Assembly (NCBI RefSeq): GCF_042434745.1
Contig: NZ_JBHLSS010000108.1
Source: Azotobacter paspali
GTDB taxonomy: Bacteria > Pseudomonadota > Gammaproteobacteria > Pseudomonadales > Pseudomonadaceae
Direction: 5' to 3' (one strand)
DNA: 64,000 nucleotides
Each line of letters opens with the position of its first letter. Position 1 is the first letter of the stretch. Shown in pieces: positions 29,219 to 38,800 of this stretch. A program made the position numbers and the translations under genes. The notes under the pieces were generated by a model. The model was not told the DNA's origin. It ran no database searches and saw nothing but the letters and a program-made list of their open reading frames with translations.

Positions 29219-29806
29219 TCACCGCAGACACCCCAGGGCCACCTCGATCGTCGCGCGCAGGGCCTCGACCGAGTCACCCGCCTTGCGCTGGGTGCGCAGG
29301 CCGCTCATCACGCACAGCAGGTAGCCGGCCAGCACTTGCACATCGGCCGCCGCATCCAGCTCGCCGCAATCCTGGGCGCGCCGCAGGGCCTCGACCAGCA
29401 TCTGGCGCAGCCCCTCGACCCCGCTGCGCAGCAAGGCGGCGATCTCCGCGTCGGCTTGGGAAAACTCGCTGGCCACGTTAACCAGCATGCAGCCGCGCGG
29501 TGCCTCGCCGGCGCACTCCTCTTCCAGGGCGCAACACAGCCAGCCACGTAGGAACTCGCGCGGCGAGGCGGCCGCCTGCAGGCGCTCGCGCAGTTCGCGA
29601 CGGCGCTGGGCGCAGTAATGGCACAGCGCCGCCGCGAACAGGGCGCGCTTGCTCGGATAGGTCTGGTACAGGCTGCTCTTCGACAGGCCGGTCGCCGTCA
29701 GCAGGTCCTGCAGCGAGGTGGCTTCGTAGCCGTGCCGCCAGAACACCTGCATGGCCTGTTCGAGCATCAGTTCCGGGTCGAAGGTACGAGGGCGTCCACG
29801 AGTCAT
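29219..29806 (-). CDS. TetR-family transcriptional regulator
   Basis: A 195-residue repressor. The N-terminal HTH (MLEQAMQVFWRHGYEATSLQ then DLLTATGLSKSSLYQTYPSKR, about residues 13-53) is followed by a C-terminal ligand domain with several cysteines (LCCALEEECAGEAPRGCML). The Cys-rich patch and adjacent GST genes suggest sensing of electrophiles, as in NemR-type proteins; this is inference. Its own promoter region carries the palindrome at 29819-29832, fitting autoregulation. Confidence 0.87.
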   Translation of the reverse strand: MTRGRPRTFDPELMLEQAMQVFWRHGYEATSLQDLLTATGLSKSSLYQTYPSKRALFAAALCHYCAQRRRELRERLQAAASPREFLRGWLCCALEEECAGEAPRGCMLVNVASEFSQADAEIAALLRSGVEGLRQMLVEALRRAQDCGELDAAADVQVLAGYLLCVMSGLRTQRKAGDSVEALRATIEVALGCLR

Positions 29807-29818
29807 GGGGCAAATTTA

Positions 29819-29832
29819 GAACTGATCGGTTC
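29819..29832. promoter_or_regulatory. Operator-like palindrome before tetR
   Basis: GAACTGATCGGTTC is symmetric except for one base pair, 12 bp upstream of the tetR start. It has the same general form as 29189-29202. Confidence 0.5.
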
Positions 29833-29859
29833 ATAAATCAAACAAAGCGCAAAACCTTC

Positions 29860-29930
29860 GGTGGGAGGAGCGGATTCATCCGCGATACGGAATGTGCCTG
29901 AATCGTGGATGGATCAATGCGCTCCTACCC
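29860..29930. repeat. REP doublet (REPIN-like)
   Basis: Two REP-like units face each other: GGTGGGAGGAGCGGATTCAT + CCGCGAT, and, inverted, GGGTAGGAGCGCATTGATCC + ATCCACGAT. This is the GTAGGAGCGG...ATCCGCGA type of Pseudomonas repetitive extragenic palindrome. It lies between tetR and the ald terminus. Confidence 0.7.
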
Positions 29931-29974
29931 TCGTCCGTCTCGCCGTCAGCGTGGCCGGAGCGATTCGCCGCCGC

Positions 29975-31096
29975 TCACAACCGCGCCAGCAGCTCGACGG
30001 CATTGCGGTACGGCAAGCCATGGGCTTCGGCCACGCTGGCGCAGGCGAGCTGGCCGCGCGTCAGGTTGAGGCCGTCGCGCAGGTGCGGATCTTCCTCCAG
30101 GGCGCGGCGCACGCCCTTCTCCGCCAAGGCGACGACAAACGGCAGGGTCGCGTTGTTCAGCGCCAGGGGCGAGGTGCGAGCCACGGCGCCGGGCATGTTC
30201 GCCACGCAGTAGTGCACCACGCCATCGACCACATAGGTCGGCTCGGCGTGGCTGGTCGGATGCGAGGTCTCGGCGCAGCCACCTTGGTCGATGGCCACGT
30301 CCACCAGCACCGCGCCGGGCTTCATCCGCGCGACCATTTCCGCGCCGATCAGCTTGGGCGCTGCCGCGCCGGGGATCAGCACGGCACCGATCACCAGATC
30401 CGCCGCCAGCACCTGCTCGCGCACCGCCGCCCCCGTGGCGTACAGGGTGGCGATACGGTTGCCGTAACGGGCGTCCAGCCGGCGCAGGACCTCCAGATCG
30501 CGGTCGAGCACGGTGACGTCCGCGCCCAGGCCGACGGCCATGGCCAGCGCCTGGCTGCCCACCACCCCGCCGCCGAGGATCGCGACCTTGCCGGCCGGCA
30601 CCCCAGGCACTCCGCCGAGCAGCACGCCGCGCCCGCCCTGGGCCTTTTCCAGGCAATGGGCGCCGGCCTGGATCGCCATCCGCCCGGCGACCTCGGACAT
30701 CGGCGCCAGCAACGGTAGGCGGCCCCAGGCGTCGCTGACCGTCTCGTAGGCGATGCAGGTGGCCCCGCTGGCCAGCAGATCATCGGTCTGCGCCCGGTCC
30801 GGGGCCAGGTGCAAGTAGGTGAATAAGGTGTGGTGCGGGCGCAGACGAGCGCGCTCCTCGGCCAGCGGCTCCTTGACCTTGACGATCAGTTCGGCTGCCT
30901 CGTAGAGCGCCGCGCCGTCCGTGGCGACGCGCGCCCCGGCGGCCCGGTAGTCCAGGTCGGCGAAGCCGATCGCGGCGCCGGCCCGGCTTTCGACCCAGAT
31001 CTCGTGGCCGAGAGCGCTTAGCTCGGCCACCGAGGACGGCGTCAGACCGACCCGGTATTCGTGGTTTTTGGGTTCCCTGGGTACCCCGATACGCAT
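29975..31096 (-). CDS. ald: Alanine dehydrogenase
   Basis: NAD-dependent oxidative deamination of L-alanine to pyruvate. The 373-residue protein starts MRIGVPREPKNHEYRVGLTP. Substrate residues lie in EYRVGLTP and KVKEPL, the catalytic His in YLHLAP, the Rossmann motif in ILGGGVVGSQALAMAVGLGA, and the Asp region in VDVAIDQGGC. AGGAG precedes the ATG. It has the family's full length. It is a single gene here. Confidence 0.94.
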   Translation of the reverse strand: MRIGVPREPKNHEYRVGLTPSSVAELSALGHEIWVESRAGAAIGFADLDYRAAGARVATDGAALYEAAELIVKVKEPLAEERARLRPHHTLFTYLHLAPDRAQTDDLLASGATCIAYETVSDAWGRLPLLAPMSEVAGRMAIQAGAHCLEKAQGGRGVLLGGVPGVPAGKVAILGGGVVGSQALAMAVGLGADVTVLDRDLEVLRRLDARYGNRIATLYATGAAVREQVLAADLVIGAVLIPGAAAPKLIGAEMVARMKPGAVLVDVAIDQGGCAETSHPTSHAEPTYVVDGVVHYCVANMPGAVARTSPLALNNATLPFVVALAEKGVRRALEEDPHLRDGLNLTRGQLACASVAEAHGLPYRNAVELLARL

Positions 31097-31225
31097 GGCT
31101 GTCTCCTCGCCCTACGGGTATTGCCTGTCGTTTCCCGCCCGTCCCGCGCCCTCGAATACCCACCACATGCGGACCCGCTGCCTTCAGGAAAGCGGCCTTT
31201 GCCGGCGCCCGCCGGCGCAAGCGCT

Positions 31226-31984
31226 CTACATCTCCCGGTCCCGCTCCTTGAGCCCTTGCAGCAGCTCGATGGGCAGCGGAAAGACGATGGTCGAGCTTTT
31301 GTCGCTGGCGATAGCGCCCAGAGTCTGCATGTAGCGCAACTGCATGGCGCCGGGCTCGCGGCCGAGCATGGCGGCGGCCTGCATGAGTTTTTCCGAGGCC
31401 TGCAGCTCGCCCTCGGCGTGGATCACCTTGGCCCGCCGCTCGCGCTCGGCCTCGGCCTGTCGGGCGATGGCGCGAATCATCGATTCGTCGAGGTCGACGT
31501 GCTTGATCTCGACGTTAGCCACCTTGATGCCCCAGGCGTCGGTCTGCGCATCCAGCACCTGCTGGATGTCGCTGTTGAGCTTCTCGCGCTCGGCCAGCAT
31601 GTCGTCCAGTTCGTGCTTGCCGAGCACCGCGCGCAGGGTGGTCTGCGCCAACTGGCTGGTCGCCGCGTGGTAGTCCTCGACCTGGATGATCGCCTTCTGC
31701 GCATCGAGCACCCGGTAATAAATCACCGCGTTGACCTTCACCGACACGTTGTCGCGGGAAATCACGTCCTGGGTCGGCACGTCGAGCACTATGGTGCGCA
31801 GATCGACCCGCACCATCTGCTGGATGCCCGGAACGATCAGGATCAGCCCCGGCCCCTTGACCTTCCAGAAGCGGCCAAGCTGGAACACCACGGCGCGCTC
31901 GTATTCGCGCAGGATGCGGAACGCCGACAGCAAGAGCGCCACCAGCATCACCAGGATGAAGCCGAAACTCAGTTCGAAGCCCAT
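31226..31984 (-). CDS. Slipin (stomatin-like SPFH protein)
   Basis: A 252-residue membrane scaffold protein: one N-terminal transmembrane segment (about 5-22), then the SPFH domain (REYERAVVFQLGRFW, then LDVPTQDVISRDNVSVKVNA) and a C-terminal coiled coil. Slipins form oligomeric rings in lipid microdomains. It starts 1 bp from the nfeD stop, and the NfeD/stomatin pairing is a classic conserved operon in which the protease processes the slipin. Confidence 0.92.
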   Translation of the reverse strand: MGFELSFGFILVMLVALLLSAFRILREYERAVVFQLGRFWKVKGPGLILIVPGIQQMVRVDLRTIVLDVPTQDVISRDNVSVKVNAVIYYRVLDAQKAIIQVEDYHAATSQLAQTTLRAVLGKHELDDMLAEREKLNSDIQQVLDAQTDAWGIKVANVEIKHVDLDESMIRAIARQAEAERERRAKVIHAEGELQASEKLMQAAAMLGREPGAMQLRYMQTLGAIASDKSSTIVFPLPIELLQGLKERDREM

Positions 31985-31985
31985 G

Positions 31986-33395
31986 TCAGCCTCCTTCTGA
32001 AGTGGGTTGCTCGGCCGCCGCCACCTCCAGCAGCAGCCCCTGGCGGGCCACCACGCGCACCGCCTGACCCGACCGCAGCGGCTGCGGACTGCGCACCTGC
32101 CAACGCTCGCCCTGCAATTGCACCCAGCCGGCCCGCGGATCGCCGGCCTCGACCGCGATCACCGCCGTCAGGCTGCCGACCAGCCCGGCATCGCCGCTCT
32201 GCACCTCGCGCCGGCGCGCCTTCAGCGCCATGCCGACGATGAAGGCGATCAACCCCGCGCTAACCACCGCCAGGGTCACGATCAAAGGCAGCGGAATGCC
32301 GAAGCCGGGCACCTCGGTATCGATCAGGATCAATGCGCCGATAACGAAGGCCACTACCCCGCCGATGCCCAGCACGCCGAAACTGGGCAGAAATGCTTCG
32401 GCCGTCATGAAGGCGATGCCGAGCAGGATCAGGCCGACCCCGGCGTAGCTCACCGGCAGCAACTGCAAAGCATAGAGGGCGAGGATCAGGCAGATGGCGC
32501 CGAGCACCCCGCCGAGGCCGAAGCCGGGGCTGGAGAACTCGAAGAACAGCCCGTAGACGCCGAGCATCATCAAAATCAGCGCCACGCTGGGATTGGTGAT
32601 CACCGCCAACAGCCGGGTGCGCCAGTCCGGCTCGTGGAAAACCAGCTCGGCGCCCGCGGTCCGCAGGGTCACCATGCCCTCGGCCACCGCATGGCGCTTG
32701 CCATCCAGTTGGCGCAGCAGGTCCGGCAGGTCGGTGGCCTGATAGTCGATCACCTTCAGTTCCAACGCCTCCCGTGCGGACAGGCTGACCGCCTCGCGCA
32801 CCGCCTGTTCGGCCCACTCGACGTTGCGCCCACGCAACTGGGCGAGACCGCGGATATAGGCGGCGGCGTCGTTGATCTGCTTGCGGCTGAGGGTGTCGGC
32901 CGGCTCACCGCTGGGCGCCGGCTCGTCGCCGGCCTTGTCGCCCTTGTCCGCCGGCGACGAGCGGCCCGGCTGCTGCGGCGGCGTACCGGGCATGCCGCCG
33001 ATCTGCACCGGGGTCGCCGCGCCGAGATTGGTGCCCGGCGCCATGGCGGCGATATGGCTGGCGTAGAGGATGTAAGTGCCGGCGCTGGCCGCCCGCGCAC
33101 CGCTCGGCGCCACATAACTGGCCACCGGCAACGGGCTGGCGAGGATCGCCTTGATGATCGCGCGCATCGAGGTGTCCAGCCCGCCAGGGGTATCGATGCG
33201 CAACACCACCAACTGCGAGCCCTCCTGCTTGGCACGGGATAGGCCGCGAATCAGGTAGTCGGCGCTGGCCGGACCTATCACCCCTTCCACCGTCAACACC
33301 GTGACCGGCGAAGGAGCAGCGAAGACCGGCAGCACGGCCAGCAGCAGCGACGACAGCGCCAGGGCCCGGCGCAGGCAACGGGCGAAAGCGGGCAT
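31986..33395 (-). CDS. NfeD-family membrane-bound ClpP-class serine protease
   Basis: A 469-residue long-form NfeD. A signal peptide (about 1-26) precedes a ClpP-like serine protease domain (about 30-215), with the Ser nucleophile region SGARAASAGTYILYA near residue 105. Five or so transmembrane helices (about 245-390) and a C-terminal OB-fold NfeD domain follow. It cleaves the partner slipin/stomatin in other organisms. An insertion rich in Pro/Gly/Lys/Asp (about 135-175) splits the protease domain, as in other long forms. It is in an operon with the slipin gene. Confidence 0.9.
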   Translation of the reverse strand: MPAFARCLRRALALSSLLLAVLPVFAAPSPVTVLTVEGVIGPASADYLIRGLSRAKQEGSQLVVLRIDTPGGLDTSMRAIIKAILASPLPVASYVAPSGARAASAGTYILYASHIAAMAPGTNLGAATPVQIGGMPGTPPQQPGRSSPADKGDKAGDEPAPSGEPADTLSRKQINDAAAYIRGLAQLRGRNVEWAEQAVREAVSLSAREALELKVIDYQATDLPDLLRQLDGKRHAVAEGMVTLRTAGAELVFHEPDWRTRLLAVITNPSVALILMMLGVYGLFFEFSSPGFGLGGVLGAICLILALYALQLLPVSYAGVGLILLGIAFMTAEAFLPSFGVLGIGGVVAFVIGALILIDTEVPGFGIPLPLIVTLAVVSAGLIAFIVGMALKARRREVQSGDAGLVGSLTAVIAVEAGDPRAGWVQLQGERWQVRSPQPLRSGQAVRVVARQGLLLEVAAAEQPTSEGG

Positions 33396-33597
33396 GGGCT
33401 CCCCGACAAAGGCGTGTGGATCAGAAAAGGATAGACGAGGGCCGGAGCGACCCGGACGCTACCGACCGGCACATGAGAAAAACCCTCTGCATCGGCACCG
33501 CAAAAATGCGACGAACACCGGAATCCGCTCCGGGAACGGTGCCAGTCCGGGCAAATGGCTATCGTCTTCGCATCCGGTTCACAAACACCACGGGCGG

Positions 33598-33786
33598 AAG
33601 GAGATCGATCGTGAAAACCGGCTCATCACCGCTATCGGCGAACGGTGCGGCCAGCATCCGAACCTGCCGCTAGAACTCACCGACAAGGCACAGACCCGCG
33701 AGGCCACGGCACAAGCGATCGAGCGACTCGGCCGCATCGAGGTACTGCCGAACAATACCGGCTTCAGCCTGCTCGGCGTCCCTAAT
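33598..33786 (+). pseudogene. Fragment of a short-chain dehydrogenase/reductase gene
   Basis: The plus strand reads LPLELTDKAQTREATAQAIE then RLGRIEVLPNNTGFSLLG. This closely resembles the SDR segment (D)VTDxxxVxxAVxxAxxRFGRIDVLVNNAG, with NNTG in place of NNAG. Only this fragment remains. It stops where the first, degenerate CRISPR repeat begins (33790), so the CRISPR island appears to have replaced the rest. The remaining stretch back to 33396 holds no recognisable gene. Confidence 0.55.
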
Positions 33787-33789
33787 GTC

Positions 33790-34237
33790 TTTGTGGGCTG
33801 CTTATACGGCAGTGAAACATCTTTATAGGCTTTGCATACCGCCGGCCCGTTTCTGAGCTGCCTACACGGCAGTGAAGAAGGCCTATGGCCAAGCGATGAT
33901 TATTGCGACTTTCTGAGCTGCCTACACGGCAGTGAAGCAATAGCCTCAAGATGGCGGGTCACGGCAGCCTTTCTGAGCTGCCTACACGGCAGTGAAGCGC
34001 ATCGTCTCCGAGTTCTCCGGGCGAGGCGTTTTCTGAGCTGCCTACACGGCAGTGAAGCTAATAGTGGTCTTTCCGGTGGCGTCGTCGTATTTCTGAGCTG
34101 CCTACACGGCAGTGAAGCCTGAACCCGGCACAGTGCGCGTCGTCGTGCTTTTCTGAGCTGCCTACACGGCAGTGAAGGATGCGTCCTCCGAGCTACAGCG
34201 CCGCGCGCCTTTCTGAGCTGCCTACACGGCAGTGAAG
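33790..34237 (-). CRISPR. Type I-F CRISPR array 1 (8 repeats, 7 spacers)
   Basis: 28-bp repeats, in crRNA sense (minus) beginning CTTCACTGCCGTGT and ending AGGCAGCTCAGAAA, recur every 60 bp with 32-bp spacers. Repeat starts are 33790, 33850, 33910, 33970, 34030, 34090, 34150 and 34210. The repeat at 33790 has five substitutions and is the leader-distal end. The others are identical. The hairpin CTGCC/GGCAG and the I-F handle CTCAGAAA are intact. The leader lies to the right (34238-34348), so transcription runs leftward. Confidence 0.97.
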
Positions 34238-34348
34238 TAGCGATTCAAACAGCCAACCCCTTGCTTCGCAAGGAAAATTCCGGTTCGCAGCGCGATGACC
34301 CATAAAATCGGGCGAAGATGCAAGTCCTTGTTTTTAAAGAGCCTGCAG
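34238..34348 (-). promoter_or_regulatory. Leader of CRISPR array 1
   Basis: About 110 bp that is nearly identical, in inverted orientation, to the stretch before array 2 (44456-44566). Both contain CAGGCTCTTTAAAAACAAGG ... TTGCATCTTCGCCCGATTTT ... GGTTGGCTGTTTGAATCGCT directly before the first repeat. Shared sequence only in this position defines the leader. Confidence 0.85.
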
Positions 34349-34904
34349 CGTGCCCTGGAAAAAAGGGTCGGAATCGGGGAACGGTTGCACCGTTGCCTGG
34401 ACCACTTTGGCACTATGCGGCCTCGCCGCTCCAAACGCAGTGAGCAATTTTCTTGGAGGTAGACACCGTCCCAATACTGCATCAGTTTCACCAGGCGACA
34501 TGCCGTCCATGAATTCCAGGATGCAACCAGGCGGATTGCCTGTCGAGCTGGCTCAACGGGTCGAAGGCCGTCTCGGTGTAGTCGATCGTCCACCAGGCCA
34601 GGTATTTCCTCGCGTACACCCGCGAATGCACCTGCTCCCCTCCCTCGTACACAGGCCAGCATCCCACCGTCTAGCGATTCTCCATACCCTCCAGGACACG
34701 CCGGGATCTCGTCCTTATGGCAAGCTGGAGTCGCAGCGACCGTTCGGATGACATGACACCTTGACACACTCCGGCCCGCCCAGTGGTCCCCCATCGAACC
34801 CTTGGAGAAGTTTGTCCGCTCGAAAAATTTATATGTATAAATAACCACTCTTCGCCTTGCCGACACCAAGGCCTGGCCAGCCATTCGCCATCACGAGTTT
34901 TGCC
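34349..34904. other. Gene-free stretch between array 1 leader and cas1
   Basis: About 550 bp. The minus strand carries short protein-like pieces (for example TIDYTETAFDPLSQLDRQSA) broken by stops and frame changes. This suggests the remains of an older gene that I cannot identify. The cas promoter should lie at its right end, but I see no strong -35/-10 pair. Confidence 0.4.
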
Positions 34905-35882
34905 ATGGACGACTTTTCCCCCTCCGACCTCAAAACCATCCTGCACTCCAAGCGGGCCAATCTCTACTACCTCGAGCACTGCCGTGTGCTGGTCAACGGC
35001 GGACGGGTGGAGTACGTCACCGACGAGGGCAAGCGCTCCCTGTACTGGAACATCCCCATCGCCAACACCACCACGCTGCTGCTCGGCACCGGCACTTCCA
35101 TCACCCAGGCGGCGATGCGCGAGTTGGCCAAGGCTGGCGTGCTGGTGGGATTTTCCGGCGGAGGCGGCACCCCGTTGTTCAGCGCCAACGAAATGGATGT
35201 CGAAGTCGCCTGGTTCTGTCCGCAGAGCGAATACCGCCCTACCGAATACCTGCAGCGCTGGGTGTCCTTCTGGTTCGACGACGGCAAGCGCCTGGAGGCC
35301 GCGAAGGCTTTCCAGCGCTCCCGGCTGGAACTGATCGAACGCCAATGGCTGGACGGTCGCTGGCTGCGCGACGCCAATTTCCGGGTCGACTCCGGACAGT
35401 TGAAAGGTCTTCTGGCACGCACCGGCAAGGCACTGGAGGCGGCTCCGGACAGTACCTTCCTGCTCACCGAGGAAGCCCGCCTGACCAAGAACCTGTTCCG
35501 CCTCGCGGCGCAGGCGGTCGGCTATGAGGACTTCGTGCGGGCCAAGCGCGGCAGCGGCGGCGATCCGGCCAACCGCTTTCTCGACCACGGCAATTATCTG
35601 GCCTACGGTCTGGCCGCCACCGCCACCTGGGTGCTCGGACTGCCCCATGGCCTGGCCGTGCTGCATGGCAAGACCCGCCGCGGCGGCCTGGTATTCGACG
35701 TGGCCGACCTGGTCAAGGACGCGCTGATCCTTCCCCAGTCCTTCATCTCCGCCATGAACGGCGACGAGGAGCAGGAGTTCCGCCAGGCCTGTCTGGAAAA
35801 CCTGGCGCGCAGCGAAGCGCTCGACTTCATGATCGACAACCTGCAAGCCGTCGCCCAACGGCTGGGCGGAGCGCGCCCATGA
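34905..35882 (+). CDS. cas1: Type I-F CRISPR integrase Cas1
   Basis: A 325-residue Cas1 of the I-F type, which with the Cas2 part of Cas2-3 inserts new spacers. The N-terminus is MDDFSPSDLKTILHSKRANL. Metal-site regions are visible in LLTEEARLTKNLFRLAAQAV and HGLAVLHGKTRRGGLVFDVA followed by DLVKDA. The start at 34905 matches family N-termini; an upstream in-frame ATG at 34857 adds non-conserved residues. The gene overlaps cas2-3 as ATGA. Confidence 0.95.
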   Translation: MDDFSPSDLKTILHSKRANLYYLEHCRVLVNGGRVEYVTDEGKRSLYWNIPIANTTTLLLGTGTSITQAAMRELAKAGVLVGFSGGGGTPLFSANEMDVEVAWFCPQSEYRPTEYLQRWVSFWFDDGKRLEAAKAFQRSRLELIERQWLDGRWLRDANFRVDSGQLKGLLARTGKALEAAPDSTFLLTEEARLTKNLFRLAAQAVGYEDFVRAKRGSGGDPANRFLDHGNYLAYGLAATATWVLGLPHGLAVLHGKTRRGGLVFDVADLVKDALILPQSFISAMNGDEEQEFRQACLENLARSEALDFMIDNLQAVAQRLGGARP

Positions 35883-38800
35883 ACGTCCTGCTGATCTCCG
35901 AGTGCAGCAAGCGCGCCCTGAGCGAAACCCGGCGCATCCTCGACCAGTTCGCCGAGCGCCGGGGCGAGCGCACCTGGCAGACGCCGATCACCCAAGCTGG
36001 TCTGGACACCCTGCGCAAACTGCTGCGCAAGACCGCCCGTAAAAATACCGCCGTCGCCTGCCACTGGATTCGTGGCAAGGATCACAGCGAACTGCTGTGG
36101 ATCGTCGGCGACGCCCACCGCTTCAACGCTCAGGGCGCAGTGCCGACCAACAGCACCCGGCGCAACGTGCTACGCCGGGAAGACGAGAACGACTGGCACA
36201 CGGGCGAAGATATCCGCCTGCTGGCGCAACTGGCTGCGCTGTTCCATGACTTGGGCAAGGCCAGCACCGCATTTCAGGAACGGCTGCGCGGGAAACTGCA
36301 GGAAAGAAACCTGTACCGACACGAATGGGTGTCGCTGCGGTTGTTTTTGGCGTTCGTTGGTCAGGCGGGGGATGAGGATTGGTTGCGGCGGTTGGCTGAG
36401 CCGGAGGCGTTCGACGAACAGCTCTGGCTTGCTGCTGGCCGCTATCAGCGAGATGGATTGGATGGCGGCGATCCATATCCATTTTGCGATCTGCCAACCC
36501 TGGCTGCTGCTGTGGGCTGGCTGATCGTGACTCACCATCGCCTGCCGATGGTGCCGGTCGAGAAAGAAGGCAAGCAGGAATGTCTCGGCAGACGTTCGCA
36601 TCGCTTCAGTCAGGCTTGGCTGGAAACCCCGCTGGCCCAAGTCGCGCACAACTGGAATGAAATCCGCCAGCAGGCCGAACGCGCACAAGTCGAATCCTAT
36701 TGGCAGGCTGCCGGCCCACTGCCCGTCATCGAGCCGAAATGGCGCGCACAGGCCGCGCGATTGGCCAGGCGTCTGCTGGAGCGTTATCCGCAACGCCAAG
36801 GCGATTGGCTCGACAATCCCTACGTCATGCACCTGGCGCGCTTGAGCCTGATGCTGGCCGACCACCACTACTCCAGCCTGCCGAAGGATTCGCCGTTACG
36901 CGTGAAAGGCGACGGCAATACCCGCCTGTTCGCCAACACCGACCACGACGGCAACCTCAAACAGCCGCTGGACGAACACCTGCTCGGCGTGGCCCGCGAT
37001 GCCGGGCTGATCGCCCACGGTTTGCCCGGCTTCGAGCGCTATCTGCCGCGATTGGCCAACCACCGCGGCCTGCGCAAGCGCAGCGCCGACCCGAGATTTT
37101 CCTGGCAGGACAAGGCTGCCGACGCCGCCGTCTCGCTGCGCGAGGCTGCCCACGAACACGGGGCTTTCATCGTCAACATGGCCTCCACCGGCTGCGGCAA
37201 GACGCTGGCCAACGCCCGCATTCTCTATGCCCTGGCCAATCCGCAAAGGGGCTTTCGCGCCACCTACGCCCTGGGCCTGCGTACCCTGACCCAGCAAACT
37301 GGACACAGCTACCGCAACGACCTGCATTTGGGCGAAGGCGAACTGGCGATCCGCGTCGGCGGCTCGGCTAGCCGAGCCCTGTTCGAATACTACGAGCAGA
37401 AGGCCGAAGCACACGGCTCGGCCTCGGTTCAGGGCCTGATCGAAGAAGACAGCCACGTCCTCTACGAAGGCGTCGCCGCCGACCACCCGCTACTGTCGCG
37501 CGCCCTCCACGACGCCGACATCCGCAACCTGCTGTCCGCGCCGATGCTGGTCTGCACGGTGGATCACATGGTCCCCGCCACCGAAGCGCTGCGCGCCGGC
37601 CGGCAGATCGCGCCGATGCTGCGCCTGATGAGCGCCGACCTGGTGCTCGACGAACTGGACGACTACGACCTCGACGACCTGCCCGCACTGACCCGACTGG
37701 TACACTGGGCCGGCATGCTCGGCACCCGCGTGGTGCTGTCCTCGGCCACGCTGCCGCCGGCACTGGTCGAAGGCATGTTCCTGGCTTATTACGCCGGGCG
37801 TATTCACTACCGGCACAATCGCGGCAGCGATGGCGGGCAGCATGCGAAACAGGTCGAAATACCCTGCTTGTGGGCCGATGAGTTCGGTGCGCAGACCGCG
37901 GTCTGTGCGGATGCGTCGACCTTCGCCGACCAGCACGGCCAGTTCGTCGGCAAGCGCGCGGCGAAACTGGAAAAAGCCGAGCCGCTGCGGCGGGCCGAGT
38001 TGGTGCCGCTGGACATCGCCAAGAACCTGCCGGAAGCGAAGGTCCGTGCCGAGTTCGCCCGGCACCTGCGCGACGCCTGCCTGCGCCTGCATGGCGATCA
38101 CGCCGAGACCGATCCCGTCAGCGGCAAACAGGTCAGTTTCGGCATCGTGCGCATGGCCAACATCGACCCGCTGTTCGACGTGGCGCGCGAACTCTTCGCG
38201 CTCGGCGCGCCACAGGACACCCGCATCCATCTATGCGTCTACCATGCGCGTTTCCCGCTGGCGCAACGCTCGGCCATCGAGCACCAGCTCGATACCGCCC
38301 TCAACCGGCGCGGCGACGGGCAGGAGGTCTACCGCTTGCCGACCATCCGCGCCGCGCTCGATGCCCATCCGGAACAGAACCACCTGTTCGTCGTCCTCGC
38401 CTCGCCCGTCTGTGAGGTCGGCCGCGACTGGGACGCCGACTGGGCCGTGGCCGAACCCTCGTCGATGCGCGCGCTGATCCAGCTCGCCGGGCGTGTGCAG
38501 CGGCATCGACGCAAATCGCCGGCGACCGCCAACATGCTGGTATTCGACACCAACCTCAAGGCTCTGGAAGCCGGAGACAGCCAGCGCCCGGCTTTCATCC
38601 GTCCGGGTTTCGAGGACGAAGAACGCTTCCTGCTGACATCCCACCGGCTGCGCGCCGTCTGGCCGGGAACCAGGGAACGGTGTATCGACGCCCGGCCACG
38701 CATCCAGCCGCGGCTTGCCGATGAGATGGACCCGTGCCACAACTGGATCGACCTGGAACACGCTCGTCTGCAAGCCGCGATGCTGCCGCAACCCGTGCCG

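Noticed and set aside
33832..34122. Open frame with repeated FLSCLHGSEA through array 1
   Set aside because: Same artefact: translation of I-F repeats with a period divisible by three.
34349..34904. Possible additional cas or anti-CRISPR-type gene before cas1
   Set aside because: Frames are interrupted and unlike known families; there is no intact ORF with an RBS.
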